A DNA stretch of 64,000 nt from Rivibacter sp049446155 (GCF_049446155.1 NZ_JBMSEE010000001.1:248001-312000), one strand, 5' to 3'. Shown: positions 7,239-15,321, counted from the first letter of the stretch. Notes: generated from the sequence alone by a model not told the origin. Made by a program: numbers and translations.

Positions 7239-7424
7239 CTACGGGTGCTGGGCGCCCGTGAAGATGTGGCAGCGGCCGTCGATGGTCCGGGCGAGCACCT
7301 CGCCTTCGTTCGTCTCGGGCACGATCTCCTGGCCGATCAGCCGGCCGAGGATGTCTCGGTGCTCCATCTGGACCGTCGCGGGGCGCGTCTGCGGCTTGCC
7401 GTCGACCATGACCTCGATCTCCAT
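7239..7424 (-). CDS. Small phage protein, unknown function
   Basis: 61 residues from the ATG at 7424, with GGAGAGG seven bases upstream. The sequence begins MEIEVMVDGKPQTRPATVQME and ends in a Thr-Ile-Asp-Gly beta segment. It follows the zinc-finger gene at 7439 with a 14-base gap. I see no motif. A longer open frame reaching 7577 overlaps that neighbour and was not used. Confidence 0.55.
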   Translation of the reverse strand: MEIEVMVDGKPQTRPATVQMEHRDILGRLIGQEIVPETNEGEVLARTIDGRCHIFTGAQHP

Positions 7425-7438
7425 CAACCTCTCCAGGT

Positions 7439-7678
7439 TCAGGCGAGGATCACGCGCTCGCCGCGCATCATGCAGAGGTAGCAGGCCAGCTGCCTCGTGC
7501 CGCCCTTGGTCTTGCCGGCTTGGAACAGCACGCCGCTCTTGACCTCGATCACCTCGCGGCCGCCGCAGCGCCTGCACTGGATCATCGAGGCCGGCTTCGG
7601 CTGCGCGGCCACGCGCCGGCGCACCTTGGTGGCGGCAGGCTCTTCGGTGGGCGGGACGAGCTTCAGGCGGGTCGGCAC
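7439..7678 (-). CDS. Small zinc-ribbon phage protein
   Basis: 79 residues. A basic N-terminal tail is followed by CRRC at about residue 35, the strand-rich GREVIEVKSGVLFQAGK, and CYLC at about residue 66. This makes a CxxC...CxxC zinc ribbon ending in MMRGERVILA. Similar short ribbon proteins occur beside phage head genes without a known role. It lies ten bases after the HNH endonuclease. Confidence 0.6.
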   Translation of the reverse strand: MPTRLKLVPPTEEPAATKVRRRVAAQPKPASMIQCRRCGGREVIEVKSGVLFQAGKTKGGTRQLACYLCMMRGERVILA

Positions 7679-7688
7679 GGTTGGCAGT

Positions 7689-8420
7689 CTACGCCGGTCG
7701 GTTTGCCTTGACGTGGCCCCAGTTCTGGCCCGTGCTGATAGCTGAGATCAGCGTCTTCCTCACTCCGTAGTCGGCCGCGATCAATCGGTGCGGCTCACGA
7801 CACAGCAGGCGTCGCTTGATCTCAGCCACCTGAGACTCGTTCAGCTTCGCCCGCGGGTTGTTCGATCCAAGCACGAGATCCTCGCGCGCCTTTTTCCTCG
7901 GCTCGTCCTCGAAGGTCAGCAGCGTCTGCCGCTGCTTGATCGCCCGATCCGCCCGCATGTGGCAGGTCTTGCACAGCGTCACGAGGTTCGCCGGCCGGTT
8001 CGCTCGAGGATAGTCGGTGAACTCGGAAAACGGCACCTTGTGGTGCACCTCAAGAGCTTGGGCCCAGCGCGCTTCGTGCTCCGCTTGGGTCATGTGACAG
8101 TGCTTGCACTGGTACCCATCGCGCTTGCGGATCGACTCGGCGACCTGCGCCCAATCCGGCCCGCGATAGGACTTGTTGCGCCGCAGGCAGGAGCCCTTCC
8201 ACATCGGGTTGTTCGGGCCGACCCACTGGTCTCGGGTTTCCTTCATCCGCTTCGCGGTGCGGCGACCCTTGGCAATATGAGCGCACTCAGCGGAGCAGCT
8301 CTCGCGCCCGGTGTACGCCTTGAACACGCCGAGCGACGGCCTGAACTTGAGCGGTGTGAAGACCGCGCCGCAGATGGCGCAGGTGTGAGGGAGCACCCTC
8401 GTAGAATTCTTCTCAGCCAT
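7689..8420 (-). CDS. HNH endonuclease, probably a free-standing homing endonuclease
   Basis: 243 residues. The N-terminus has a CAIC...C-C zinc-binding region (residues 14-46). The centre is a classic HNH: CKHCH near 110, EVHHKVPFSEF near 135 and NLVTLCKTCHMRAD near 155. The C-terminus has GSNNPRAKLNESQVAEIKRRL followed by AADYGVRKTLISAISTGQNW, a NUMOD-type helix-turn-helix for DNA targeting. HNH plus HTH in a lone gene between structural genes is the form of a selfish homing endonuclease. A structured leader RNA precedes it (8426-8482). A packaging role is less likely, because the packaging HNH gene normally sits beside terminase. Confidence 0.85.
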   Translation of the reverse strand: MAEKNSTRVLPHTCAICGAVFTPLKFRPSLGVFKAYTGRESCSAECAHIAKGRRTAKRMKETRDQWVGPNNPMWKGSCLRRNKSYRGPDWAQVAESIRKRDGYQCKHCHMTQAEHEARWAQALEVHHKVPFSEFTDYPRANRPANLVTLCKTCHMRADRAIKQRQTLLTFEDEPRKKAREDLVLGSNNPRAKLNESQVAEIKRRLLCREPHRLIAADYGVRKTLISAISTGQNWGHVKANRPA

Positions 8421-8425
8421 CGCGA

Positions 8426-8482
8426 CTCCAACTAGTCGAAGTGGTTAGAGCCTCGTCGGTGTTGGTAGCACCTTCGGGGCTC
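8426..8482 (-). ncRNA. Structured 5' leader RNA of the HNH gene (possible pseudoknot hiding the ribosome site)
   Basis: Between the minor head gene stop and the HNH start, the minus strand folds as two nested stems. The outer is GAGCC (8482-8478) with GGCTC (8452-8448). The inner is GGTG (8472-8469) with CACC (8461-8458), capped by a 7-base loop CTACCAA. Loop bases CCAAC (8465-8461) are complementary to GTTGG (8432-8428), which overlaps the Shine-Dalgarno GGAG (8429-8426), six bases before ATG 8420. The fold would hide the ribosome site. I associate the loop and the CTAACCAC that follows the stem with leaders of phage HNH genes, but cannot name a family. Confidence 0.5.
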
Positions 8483-8494
8483 GCCTATTTTCGG

Positions 8495-9613
8495 TCAGAC
8501 CCCCGCTTTGCGGAAGGCTGCGGCATCCCTTTCTCGCAGGTCATCGAGGTCCAGGAACGCGCCTTTGTCGGTCCAAAAGCGATCGATCTGCAGGCCGCCC
8601 TTTCGCAGCAACTGACCGCGCGTCGGCCCGAGCACATCGTCTTGCCGTGCTGCGCTCTGGCGCAACAGCCATTCCTTGTACGTGGTCGCGGCCGGCACAG
8701 TGCCGTCCATCGAGGCCCGATCACCTGGCGGGAGTTCGTCCACATCGATGCCGAGCTCGCGGTACGAGCGCGTGATCGGGATCTTCGTGCTCCGGCAGCA
8801 CCAATGCGCGCGGCCCGGTCCGCCCATCCACTTCAGGTTGTGCCCGATCGGACGATGCGTGACCGGGTGGTACTGCTTGCCATCACGCGGCACACAGATC
8901 TCGACCGTGGTCCGCGCATCAAGCACGCTGGTCCAAGCTAGTGCCTTGATCAGATCCTCGTTCTCGGCGAAGAACCGATCCTGCACAAAGCCGGCGACGT
9001 GCGAGACAGCGGTCCTGACGACTGCCTCCGCATGTCGCCGATCAATCTCGATGATGCCGTCCTGATAACCGCGCGCCCGAGTTCCCCGGATGCGCTGGAC
9101 GATTTGCTGAATCGTTTGCCCTTCCACGTAGCCGAGCCGGATGGCGTCTCGAATCCGCGCGCGCCGCCCTTCTTCCAAGCTGCTTGCCCACTCCATGAGT
9201 AGCCGGCCGCGCATCGGTTGCGACAGCGCGGCACCGTAGACCTGCTCGACCGCGATCTGCGCGATGCCGACCTGCGCGATGACTTGCGACGGGATCACCG
9301 ACTCGAACAGCTGACGCTGGTAGTTCGCTTCGTAGGTCGCCAGCTCGCGCAGCTCGACGGTGAGCTCGCGGCCGACCGCCTCGTAGGCGCGCAGGTTGAT
9401 CGCGCGGATCGACCCGAGCAGCATCTCGAGGCGCTCGACGGTGAAGGATTCGGCCGGCAGCCGGTCCAGCGCCCCTTGGAGGGCGGCGGCGAGCTCGGCG
9501 TCAGCGCGGTTGAGGATTCCGATCAGGCGACGGACGACACCCGTGCTGTAGCGCTGCAGGTTGACCTGATGCGCGATCTCCTCCTCGCGCAGTTCGAAGT
9601 TGACGGAGGGCAT
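8495..9613 (-). CDS. Phage minor head protein (SPP1 gp7 / Mu F-like)
   Basis: 372 residues. The N-terminal two thirds are helical. The C-terminal region holds the MuF-family signature: RTAVSHVAGFVQDRFFAEN, then LAWTSVLDARTTVEICVPRDG and HWCCRS. It directly follows the portal gene with a one-base overlap, as minor head genes do. The product is thought to enter the procapsid through the portal and may be ejected with DNA. The end of the gene abuts the HNH leader, so the homing gene inserted immediately after the stop. Confidence 0.85.
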   Translation of the reverse strand: MPSVNFELREEEIAHQVNLQRYSTGVVRRLIGILNRADAELAAALQGALDRLPAESFTVERLEMLLGSIRAINLRAYEAVGRELTVELRELATYEANYQRQLFESVIPSQVIAQVGIAQIAVEQVYGAALSQPMRGRLLMEWASSLEEGRRARIRDAIRLGYVEGQTIQQIVQRIRGTRARGYQDGIIEIDRRHAEAVVRTAVSHVAGFVQDRFFAENEDLIKALAWTSVLDARTTVEICVPRDGKQYHPVTHRPIGHNLKWMGGPGRAHWCCRSTKIPITRSYRELGIDVDELPPGDRASMDGTVPAATTYKEWLLRQSAARQDDVLGPTRGQLLRKGGLQIDRFWTDKGAFLDLDDLRERDAAAFRKAGV

Positions 9614-11061
9614 CAGGCCCCCGCTGGTTCAGGTCGCCGGTTCGGGTCCTCGGTTGGGTCCGGCAGTGTGCCCAGCGCTGGGCCCTGCTCCTCGATTCGA
9701 TCCTTCTCGGTGTCCCAGTCCACATCGGGCGACAGGATGCCGCGGCGCTGCAGCTCCCCGTGGTAGGTCTCGTCGCTGATCTTGCCGGCCTTCGCCGACT
9801 CCAGCAGCAGCTGCGCGGAAGCTTCGGCCAGCGTCGCCGCGCCGAAGTCGTTGAACAGGGTGACGTGGCCGCCCTGCTCGAGCTTGAGCCACTCGGCCAT
9901 GTACTGCAGCGCCAAGTCCAGCGCGTCCTCCAGGCCCTGCACGATGCGCTGCAGCGCGCACATGCCGACGGCGTTCTCGGTCGTCACCTCGGTGGCCGTG
10001 ATGACGCCGGGCTTGATCACCAGCAATTCGGCGCCGGCCTGGCGCATCTCTTCCTTGAGGTCGTCCAGGCTGGTCTTGCCGGCAGTGATCGCGGCGCCAC
10101 TGTGCTCCGTGAACTTCATGTCGGCGTTCATCGGCAGCTTCACGGCCGCCGAGCTACCGACGGTCAGCTTCCACTTCTCGTCGTCGATGCCGATGATGGT
10201 CAGGATCGGCACGCGCGCGACGTGCAGCAGGTTGTCCTGGTCGCTCTGGCTCTGCCAGTGCTTCACGTTGAGGTGCGCCAGCTCGAGCATCGGCGGCTTG
10301 GCAACCATGAAGCCCAGGCGCTTGCCGTAGACGGGCACGAACGGCACGAAGTCGAGCGTGGTCACGCCCTTCTTGTGCTGGATCCACTCGTCCTTCTGTG
10401 TGCCCTCGCCCTTGCGGTAGGTCGACCACTTGCCGGGCTCAAGGACTCGGATCTGCGTGACCTCGGCCGCGCCGAACTCCCCGTCATCCTGTTCGACCGT
10501 CTCGAAGAAGCGCAGCTGCAGCAGCTTCCACTCGCCCTTCTCGCGCCGCGCCTTCCAGCCGAGGATCTGCGTGCACCGGATCTGCACCAGGTACGGCCGC
10601 AGGCCTGCCTTTCGCTCGGCCGCCATGGTGGTGACGCCTTGCGCGTTGCGTTCGACCGCGGCCTCGTTGGCGTCCGGGAACTCGACCAGGATGCCGGCCA
10701 GGCCGAAGCCCAGCGCCGCCTCCATGATGTCCGACGCGAACGCATCGAGGTTGCGACCCTGAAGGTCGACGTCGTCGAGCAGGGCCTGAATCTGCTCCGG
10801 CACGTCCTCGCCCACCGTGATCGGCTTGCTGAAGGGCTTGCCGGTCAGAGTCTCGACGGTGCGCGTGTACGCCGGGAACAGCACCGAGACCTTGCGCCGG
10901 AAGTCGTAGTCCTTGTCGTCCTCGTTCGGCCACTTCGGCAGCAGCGCCTCGCCCGCCGCGCGCATCGTGTCGGTGCCGCCCAACAGAGAACCCACCAGGG
11001 CCCAATGCTTCTCCATCGCCAGCACGGCGGGCGACTTGTCGGCGACGGTTTTTGCTGCCAT
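9613..11061 (-). CDS. Portal protein (DUF4055 family)
   Basis: 482 residues. Landmarks are RRKVSVLFPAYTRTVETLTGKPF near residue 60, ALGFGLAGILVEFPDA near 120, PFVPVYGKRLGF near 245, and a helical C-terminal half containing ITATEVTTENAVGMCALQRIV near 360. This is the DUF4055 portal family of siphoviruses with P22-like coats. The portal is the dodecameric ring through which terminase packages DNA. Order terminase-portal-MuF is canonical. The C-terminal 30 residues are acidic and Pro-rich. Confidence 0.85.
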   Translation of the reverse strand: MAAKTVADKSPAVLAMEKHWALVGSLLGGTDTMRAAGEALLPKWPNEDDKDYDFRRKVSVLFPAYTRTVETLTGKPFSKPITVGEDVPEQIQALLDDVDLQGRNLDAFASDIMEAALGFGLAGILVEFPDANEAAVERNAQGVTTMAAERKAGLRPYLVQIRCTQILGWKARREKGEWKLLQLRFFETVEQDDGEFGAAEVTQIRVLEPGKWSTYRKGEGTQKDEWIQHKKGVTTLDFVPFVPVYGKRLGFMVAKPPMLELAHLNVKHWQSQSDQDNLLHVARVPILTIIGIDDEKWKLTVGSSAAVKLPMNADMKFTEHSGAAITAGKTSLDDLKEEMRQAGAELLVIKPGVITATEVTTENAVGMCALQRIVQGLEDALDLALQYMAEWLKLEQGGHVTLFNDFGAATLAEASAQLLLESAKAGKISDETYHGELQRRGILSPDVDWDTEKDRIEEQGPALGTLPDPTEDPNRRPEPAGA

Positions 11062-11065
11062 AGGT

Positions 11066-12367
11066 TCAGGCGCGCAGGCGCTCGACAGTTGCGGTGCGAC
11101 GCACGATCGGCCACTGCTTCACGAGGAAGTAGCCGCCGGCGTCGTTGACGTGATCTAGCCCGGCCTTCTTGTCGGGCTCCCCGCTCTTCGGGTCGTAGAT
11201 CTGCTGCTCGAGCGCCTCGGTGAAGTTCGGGCAGTGCCGGGTGTTCACCTTCAGCCGGCGCTCGCCTTTGTCGTTCAGGATCAGGGCGTTGACCGCGTTG
11301 ACGCGGTCCTTCACAGCCGGGTTCGTGGGGTTCACGACGACCGGCAGGCCGGCCTGCTTCAGGATCGACAGGTCCGACTCGCTCGCATCCTTCGAGCTGG
11401 TGTTCTGGCCACTGGCGTCCGGATAGACGCGGATCTCGTGGCGGTCCTTCGCTTCACGGCCGGTCTGGTACCGGTCCTTGAGAAGCTTTGCCATCGCCGG
11501 CGTGTCGCGCACGCCCGTGTGCTCGGCCAGCGCCAGCGGCGCGCCATCTCGCACGACGTACACAACGGCCGCCATCTTGTTGACGTTGAAGTCCATGCCG
11601 ATGTGCAGCACCTCGCCGGGCTTGATCTCGGCGTCGGTGTGGTTCAGGCGGCGGTCGAACTCTGGGTAGACCGACCCGCTGGCCAGGTTGACGAACCGGC
11701 CGCGCAGGTAGGCCTCGATCAGCTGCGGCGGGTAGCTGGCGCGCAGCGAGTCGATGTAGTCGTCGGGGAGGTTCGCCTCGTTGTCGAACGTCGAGGCTTG
11801 CACGATGCCGTACAGCCCGCCGAGCTTCTCGGGCTGCTCCGCCACTTCCTTGACGAACTGCCGGTAGACGAACTTGAAGCCCTCGGGCGTCGTCGTGACG
11901 TCGATGCCGTTGCGCAGGCCAGGCACCGAGTAGCGCATGCGCGCGATGATCTTCCGCCACGCCAGCGCCGCCTTGTCGATCTTCAGCAGGTCCAACTCGT
12001 CGACCTGCGCGTGCCCGATCTTGAAGCCGGCGATGTCGCCCGGGTTCTCCATCGAGCGGCAGATGATCGTGGTCCGGTACCGGCGCCCGCTGTAGACGTG
12101 GACCTCTTTGTTCGACTCGTTGACCTTGATGGTCAGGTTCCAGTCCTGCGCGACCTCGTCGATCGTCGGATAGAAGATGTCCCGGATCATCGGGAACGTC
12201 GGCGCAAAGTAGCCGGCATTGATCCGTGGCCGTTCCCACGCGTGCTTGCACAGCGCTGCGCCACCCGCCCAGGTCTTCCCGCCGCCGAAGCCGCTGACGA
12301 ACGCCCGGTACTTGCGCTCGAGCGCGAGGAACTCAGCCTGCGGTTCGTTGAGCGTCGGCATCGTCAC
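11066..12367 (-). CDS. Terminase large subunit
   Basis: 433 residues. The ATPase domain has Walker A GFGGGKT (26-32), Walker B with the acidic pair at 123-124 (HAQVDELD) and coupling motif TTTPEG near 158-163. The nuclease domain opens with GMDFNVNK (Asp 259), and a further acidic cluster follows near 350. The protein cuts concatemeric phage DNA and pumps it into the procapsid. Its start overlaps the small subunit by 35 bases, and the portal follows four bases after the stop. Confidence 0.92.
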   Translation of the reverse strand: MTMPTLNEPQAEFLALERKYRAFVSGFGGGKTWAGGAALCKHAWERPRINAGYFAPTFPMIRDIFYPTIDEVAQDWNLTIKVNESNKEVHVYSGRRYRTTIICRSMENPGDIAGFKIGHAQVDELDLLKIDKAALAWRKIIARMRYSVPGLRNGIDVTTTPEGFKFVYRQFVKEVAEQPEKLGGLYGIVQASTFDNEANLPDDYIDSLRASYPPQLIEAYLRGRFVNLASGSVYPEFDRRLNHTDAEIKPGEVLHIGMDFNVNKMAAVVYVVRDGAPLALAEHTGVRDTPAMAKLLKDRYQTGREAKDRHEIRVYPDASGQNTSSKDASESDLSILKQAGLPVVVNPTNPAVKDRVNAVNALILNDKGERRLKVNTRHCPNFTEALEQQIYDPKSGEPDKKAGLDHVNDAGGYFLVKQWPIVRRTATVERLRA

Positions 12368-12857
12368 TGCGCCGGCGCGCGCTCTTCACCTCCACCACGA
12401 CCTTGACCGGCGGCGGCGCGTCGTCGTTGCCGTCCGTTGAGTCCGGCTGCCGGCGCCAGCGCGTGGGCTGGCGGTTCCACAACCAGATGCCCGCCGCCTG
12501 CGTGTCCGGCGGGTAGTGCCGCGTCACCCGGGTCTTCGTGATCTCGCCTTGGTAGGACGTGATGACGATTTCCTCGTGCGAGTAGCCCCGGGCGCGGTGA
12601 TGCAGGCTCGCGGCCACTTGGCCGTCGGCGATCACCTTCCCGCGTGTGAGGGACTCCAGAAACTCAGGGTGCTGCCGCTTGTACGTGTTGAACGTCGCGA
12701 CGCTGACGCCGATGACGGGCGCCATCTCCTCGTCGGTGAGACCGAGCAGCGCCAGTTCGTAGACCTGACGCAGGAAGTCGGGTTTGAACTTGGTCGGTCG
12801 CCCGACCTTCTTTGCCGGCGGCGCCTTCTTGCGCGCCGGCGCCTTGCGTGTGGCCAT
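12333..12857 (-). CDS. Terminase small subunit
   Basis: 174 residues from the ATG at 12857, preceded by GGAAAGGA. A Lys/Ala-rich N-terminal tail is followed by GRPTKFKPDFLRQVYELALLG and a helix-turn-helix (TDEEMAPVIGVSVATFNTYK, about residues 40-62), as in small terminase subunits that recognise the packaging site. It overlaps the large subunit gene. The longer open frame to 12959 has an atypical N-terminus and no ribosome site. Confidence 0.8.
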   Translation of the reverse strand: MATRKAPARKKAPPAKKVGRPTKFKPDFLRQVYELALLGLTDEEMAPVIGVSVATFNTYKRQHPEFLESLTRGKVIADGQVAASLHHRARGYSHEEIVITSYQGEITKTRVTRHYPPDTQAAGIWLWNRQPTRWRRQPDSTDGNDDAPPPVKVVVEVKSARRRSDDADAQRTAG

Positions 12858-13105
12858 TGGAGTTCCTTTCCGGCATCCACCGGGCCCGCCATCCAGCGGG
12901 GTTGAAGGAAGCGATGGGTGGCTGCTTCGGCCACGTCCGGGGCGCCACCGGGGCGCCACCGGTTACCGGGACAAGCCCGGCAGCAGCCGGCCGATTCGCT
13001 CTCGCACCGGCTTGCCCGTCGGAGTGCGCGTCGGGGGAGATCCACCGCCTGGGTGACCACTCGGCCCCAGGCAGACCCGCGCCGGCTGCGGGCGATGGCT
13101 TCGGG
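12858..13105. other. Gene-free segment before the terminase genes
   Basis: About 250 bases with no convincing reading frame. It contains an 11-bp perfect tandem repeat, GGGGCGCCACC twice (12939-12960), and several GC-rich inverted stretches. Packaging sites often lie near or within the small terminase gene, so this is a candidate pac/cos region, but nothing here proves it. Confidence 0.35.
12939..12960. repeat. 11-bp tandem duplication
   Basis: Two head-to-tail copies of GGGGCGCCACC within the gene-free segment upstream of the terminase genes. It could be a protein-binding site pair or a chance duplication. Confidence 0.6.
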
Positions 13106-13333
13106 TCAGGTGCAGCGCGCGAAGGCGCGGCGGTCGAACTCGGTGACGTACAGGCCACTGATCGCCGGCTTCGCGGTGCTGCTGGGCGCCGGCCGGCTGG
13201 GCGGTTGGCTCAGGGTCTTCGCCATCCGGTCGAACGCATCGGCGCGCAGGCCGGCTGCCGGTCGCATCGAAGTGCTGTCGTCCTCGTCCGGTGCGAGCTG
13301 ATCGTCGACGGCGGTGCTGCTGACGTTGTCCAT
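13106..13333 (-). CDS. Small hypothetical phage protein
   Basis: 75 residues from the ATG at 13333, with AGGCAGG nearby upstream. The sequence is polar (MDNVSSTAVDDQLAPDEDD, then LRADAFDRMAKTLSQ) with a Pro/Ser linker and a YVTEFDRRAFARC end. It fits the minus-strand direction of the lytic operon, but there is no recognisable domain. The frame extends upstream to 13528, antisense to the 13370 gene; that part looks non-coding. Confidence 0.4.
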   Translation of the reverse strand: MDNVSSTAVDDQLAPDEDDSTSMRPAAGLRADAFDRMAKTLSQPPSRPAPSSTAKPAISGLYVTEFDRRAFARCT

Positions 13334-13369
13334 GCGTACCTGCCTTTCGCGATGGAGTAATGTCGCGGG

Positions 13370-14047
13370 ATGGACGACAAGGAACTCGAAGGCTCGTTCT
13401 GGGAGCAGTTCGACAAGGCTCGCGACCTGACGAAATGGGTGCACGGCCTTTTGGGCAGAGGTCTGCGAATCGCGCCTGACCCCATAAGCTGTACGGCCGC
13501 AGCTCTGTACGGCCTCGGGCACCGGCACTTCGATTCGATGCTGACTATCCTCAGCACCGACCTCAACCTCGCCGGATCTGCTTTCGCGTTAGCACGGCCC
13601 CAGCTGGATGCCTATGTGCGCGCCGAGTGGCTCATGACCGCTGACGACCCGGAGGCTGCCCTCAAGGAGTTCCGCAGTGGCGACCGCCTTTTCACGCGCC
13701 CCCTCGCCAACCTGGCGATGGCGAAGCGCGGCGCGGAGTACACCAAGGACTTGACCCAGATGCTCGACACGAACCTCAACCTGCTGCACGGCCTCACGCA
13801 CGGAGGCAAAGAGCAAATCGACAGCTGGTACGACGGTGAGCGCCTGGGGCCTGCTTATCGATTCCGAGACATGATGGCGATGGTCGACATCGGCTGGCGC
13901 TTCGCACTCAAGTGCGGCATGGGTGTCGCAAGTTGCTCGACAACTCCGTCATGGGCACAGTCGCTCTATGAAGATGCGACCGGGCGCATGCCGCGCTTGT
14001 TCAATGACGTTCTCGCCGAGCTAGGAGCGAAAGAGCCCGCCAAGTAG
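13370..14047 (+). CDS. Plus-strand insertion gene of unknown function (DUF6988-like), moron candidate
   Basis: 225 residues, on the opposite strand to every neighbour. The protein is mostly helical: MDDKELEGSFWEQFDKARDL at the start, then LDAYVRAEWLM, and LNLLHGLTHGGKEQIDSWYDG with conserved HGLTHGG near residue 146. I associate this with a family of uncharacterised proteins (DUF6988) carried on phages and islands. An isolated, inverted gene ending in a hairpin that overlaps its stop (14037-14057) fits a moron expressed from the prophage. Only six bases separate a TAATGT box from the ATG, so the message may be nearly leaderless. Confidence 0.65.
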   Translation: MDDKELEGSFWEQFDKARDLTKWVHGLLGRGLRIAPDPISCTAAALYGLGHRHFDSMLTILSTDLNLAGSAFALARPQLDAYVRAEWLMTADDPEAALKEFRSGDRLFTRPLANLAMAKRGAEYTKDLTQMLDTNLNLLHGLTHGGKEQIDSWYDGERLGPAYRFRDMMAMVDIGWRFALKCGMGVASCSTTPSWAQSLYEDATGRMPRLFNDVLAELGAKEPAK

Positions 14048-14057
14048 CGGGCTTCGA
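14037..14057. terminator. Hairpin overlapping the stop of the 13370 gene
   Basis: AGCCCGC and GCGGGCT pair around the stop codon. There is no T run on the plus strand, but TCTTTC follows on the minus strand, so it may act weakly in both directions. The following gap to 14159 shows nothing coding. Confidence 0.4.
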
Positions 14058-14159
14058 AGACACCGACCCCTCGAAGGTTCGCAGGTCCAGCCTGCTCAGG
14101 CGATGGCTCGCCGGTCGGATTCACTCAGCGGGACGCACCGGGCTGAGCGTGCCGCAATT

Positions 14160-14918
14160 CTAGGCAGGTCTGCCGTCACCCCGCAAGTAGCGTCTCATCT
14201 GACGGTCGATCTCGGCCAGCATGCTCTCCATTTCGGCCAGCAGGTGCTGGGCGAACCAGCGCTCGACGGCATCCTTGCCCAGGTTCGTCTTGCGCTTGCC
14301 GCTGCCTGAGCAGGCCCGGCAGATGGACTGCACGGAGCCGTAGCCGCCATTGCGCCCTCGCCCCTGGCACGAGCTGCAGGTCGGGTCGAGGAAGACGTTC
14401 AGCACGCGGCCGGCGAGCCGCACGACGTCGGCGTCGTTCTGCATGAAGTGGCGCCGCGTCGCCTGCACGCACGCCCAGCGCCCCAGGGCGGCCTTCGTGG
14501 CGTCGAGGCTCTTCATGCGCTGCAGGATCAGCAGGCGCGCCGTGACGTGCGCGGCCTCGGCTTGGCGGCGCATGGCCTCGGCGTCGGATCGCATGCGCGC
14601 CGCCCTGTACTCGGCGGCCTCCACCTCTTCCTGCTTCGCCTCGGGTTTGAGCTTCAGCACCTCGGCCGCGGCTTCGATCTGGGCGTCAATCGCTTTCGCC
14701 GCGCGCACGATCTCGACGTTGGCCAGGTGCTGCTCACTCTTGACCGAATCGAACTCGCAGGCCAGCCGGTAGAGCATCGTGCCAAGCGTCTCGTGGCACC
14801 AGCCGGCCGCGATCAGCATGTCGACGTCGCCGCGTTGCTCATCGACCTCGAGGTCGCTGCTGCGGATGGCGCGCGTGTAGCGCTCCTCGACGGTGGGGCG
14901 GTCTTCGGTGCCGGTCAT
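14160..14918 (-). CDS. DnaJ-type zinc-finger protein, possible late-gene antiterminator (Q-like)
   Basis: 252 residues from the ATG at 14918 (ATGA overlap with the preceding gene). The N-terminal two thirds are a long charged helix. Residues about 196-226 have CSSCQGRGRNGG and CRACSGSGKRK, two CxxCxGxG knuckles as in DnaJ, and the C-terminus is helical. Phage 82/21-type Q antiterminators also carry a DnaJ-like zinc finger and are the last gene before the late region. Here it is likewise the last gene before the terminase block. That role is inferred from layout; a DNA-processing role is also possible. Confidence 0.55.
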   Translation of the reverse strand: MTGTEDRPTVEERYTRAIRSSDLEVDEQRGDVDMLIAAGWCHETLGTMLYRLACEFDSVKSEQHLANVEIVRAAKAIDAQIEAAAEVLKLKPEAKQEEVEAAEYRAARMRSDAEAMRRQAEAAHVTARLLILQRMKSLDATKAALGRWACVQATRRHFMQNDADVVRLAGRVLNVFLDPTCSSCQGRGRNGGYGSVQSICRACSGSGKRKTNLGKDAVERWFAQHLLAEMESMLAEIDRQMRRYLRGDGRPA

Positions 14919-15166
14919 GGTGTCGTTTCCTTCGGATGAAGCAGGTCCCACCACTCCCACACCAGCAGCTTGGACTGCTTCACGGGGAGCTTCGGGAAGA
15001 TGCGTTGAAGCGCGTCCCTGAGGTCGTCGGGCTCGCCCTTCTCGATCGCCTTGTAGGCGGCCAGTGACTTGGCCAGCATGCGGGCCTTGCAGCCCTCGCA
15101 CGTCAGCGTGTAGACGCAGTGGCAGCAGCCCTGCCGCCGCGCGTCGGCGCAGTCCTGGCAGGTCAT
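14915..15166 (-). CDS. Cysteine-rich small phage protein
   Basis: 83 residues. The first 26 hold eight Cys (CQDC, GCCHC, CEGC), a compact zinc cluster. The rest is a helical segment ending LLVWEWWDLLHP. It is linked by ATGA overlaps to both neighbours. No function is known; in this operon position (between dnaB and terminase) lambda-like phages keep nin-region genes. Confidence 0.6.
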   Translation of the reverse strand: MTCQDCADARRQGCCHCVYTLTCEGCKARMLAKSLAAYKAIEKGEPDDLRDALQRIFPKLPVKQSKLLVWEWWDLLHPKETTP

Positions 15167-15321
15167 TCGGTGATCCTCACGACGCGGAAGCAGCGGCCGC
15201 CGAGGTCGAGCAGCTGGCCGACGTGGAACTCCAGCGGCAGCGGCGAGTGGCGGCTCTGGGCGATCGAGATCTCGACGACCTGCCAGTTGCCTCTGCCTCG
15301 CGGGCGAAGGGTCAGCGTCAT
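15163..15321 (-). CDS. 52-residue phage protein
   Basis: A short frame from the ATG at 15321, overlapping the preceding stop (ATGA) and ending in an ATGA overlap with the cysteine-rich gene. The peptide starts MTLTLRPRGRGNWQVVEISI and includes FHVGQLLDLGGRCFRVVRI, a beta-barrel-like pattern. Overlap on both sides is the main evidence that it is translated. Confidence 0.55.
   Translation of the reverse strand: MTLTLRPRGRGNWQVVEISIAQSRHSPLPLEFHVGQLLDLGGRCFRVVRITE

Noticed and set aside
7689..8420. HNH protein considered as an IscB/OMEGA-type RNA-guided nuclease
   Set aside because: Only 243 residues, no RuvC motifs and no bridge helix; a C-terminal HTH fits a homing endonuclease better.
12812..13360. 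182-residue plus-strand frame upstream of the 13370 gene
   Set aside because: Composition is shadow-like and it runs antisense through the terminase small subunit start and the gene-free segment.
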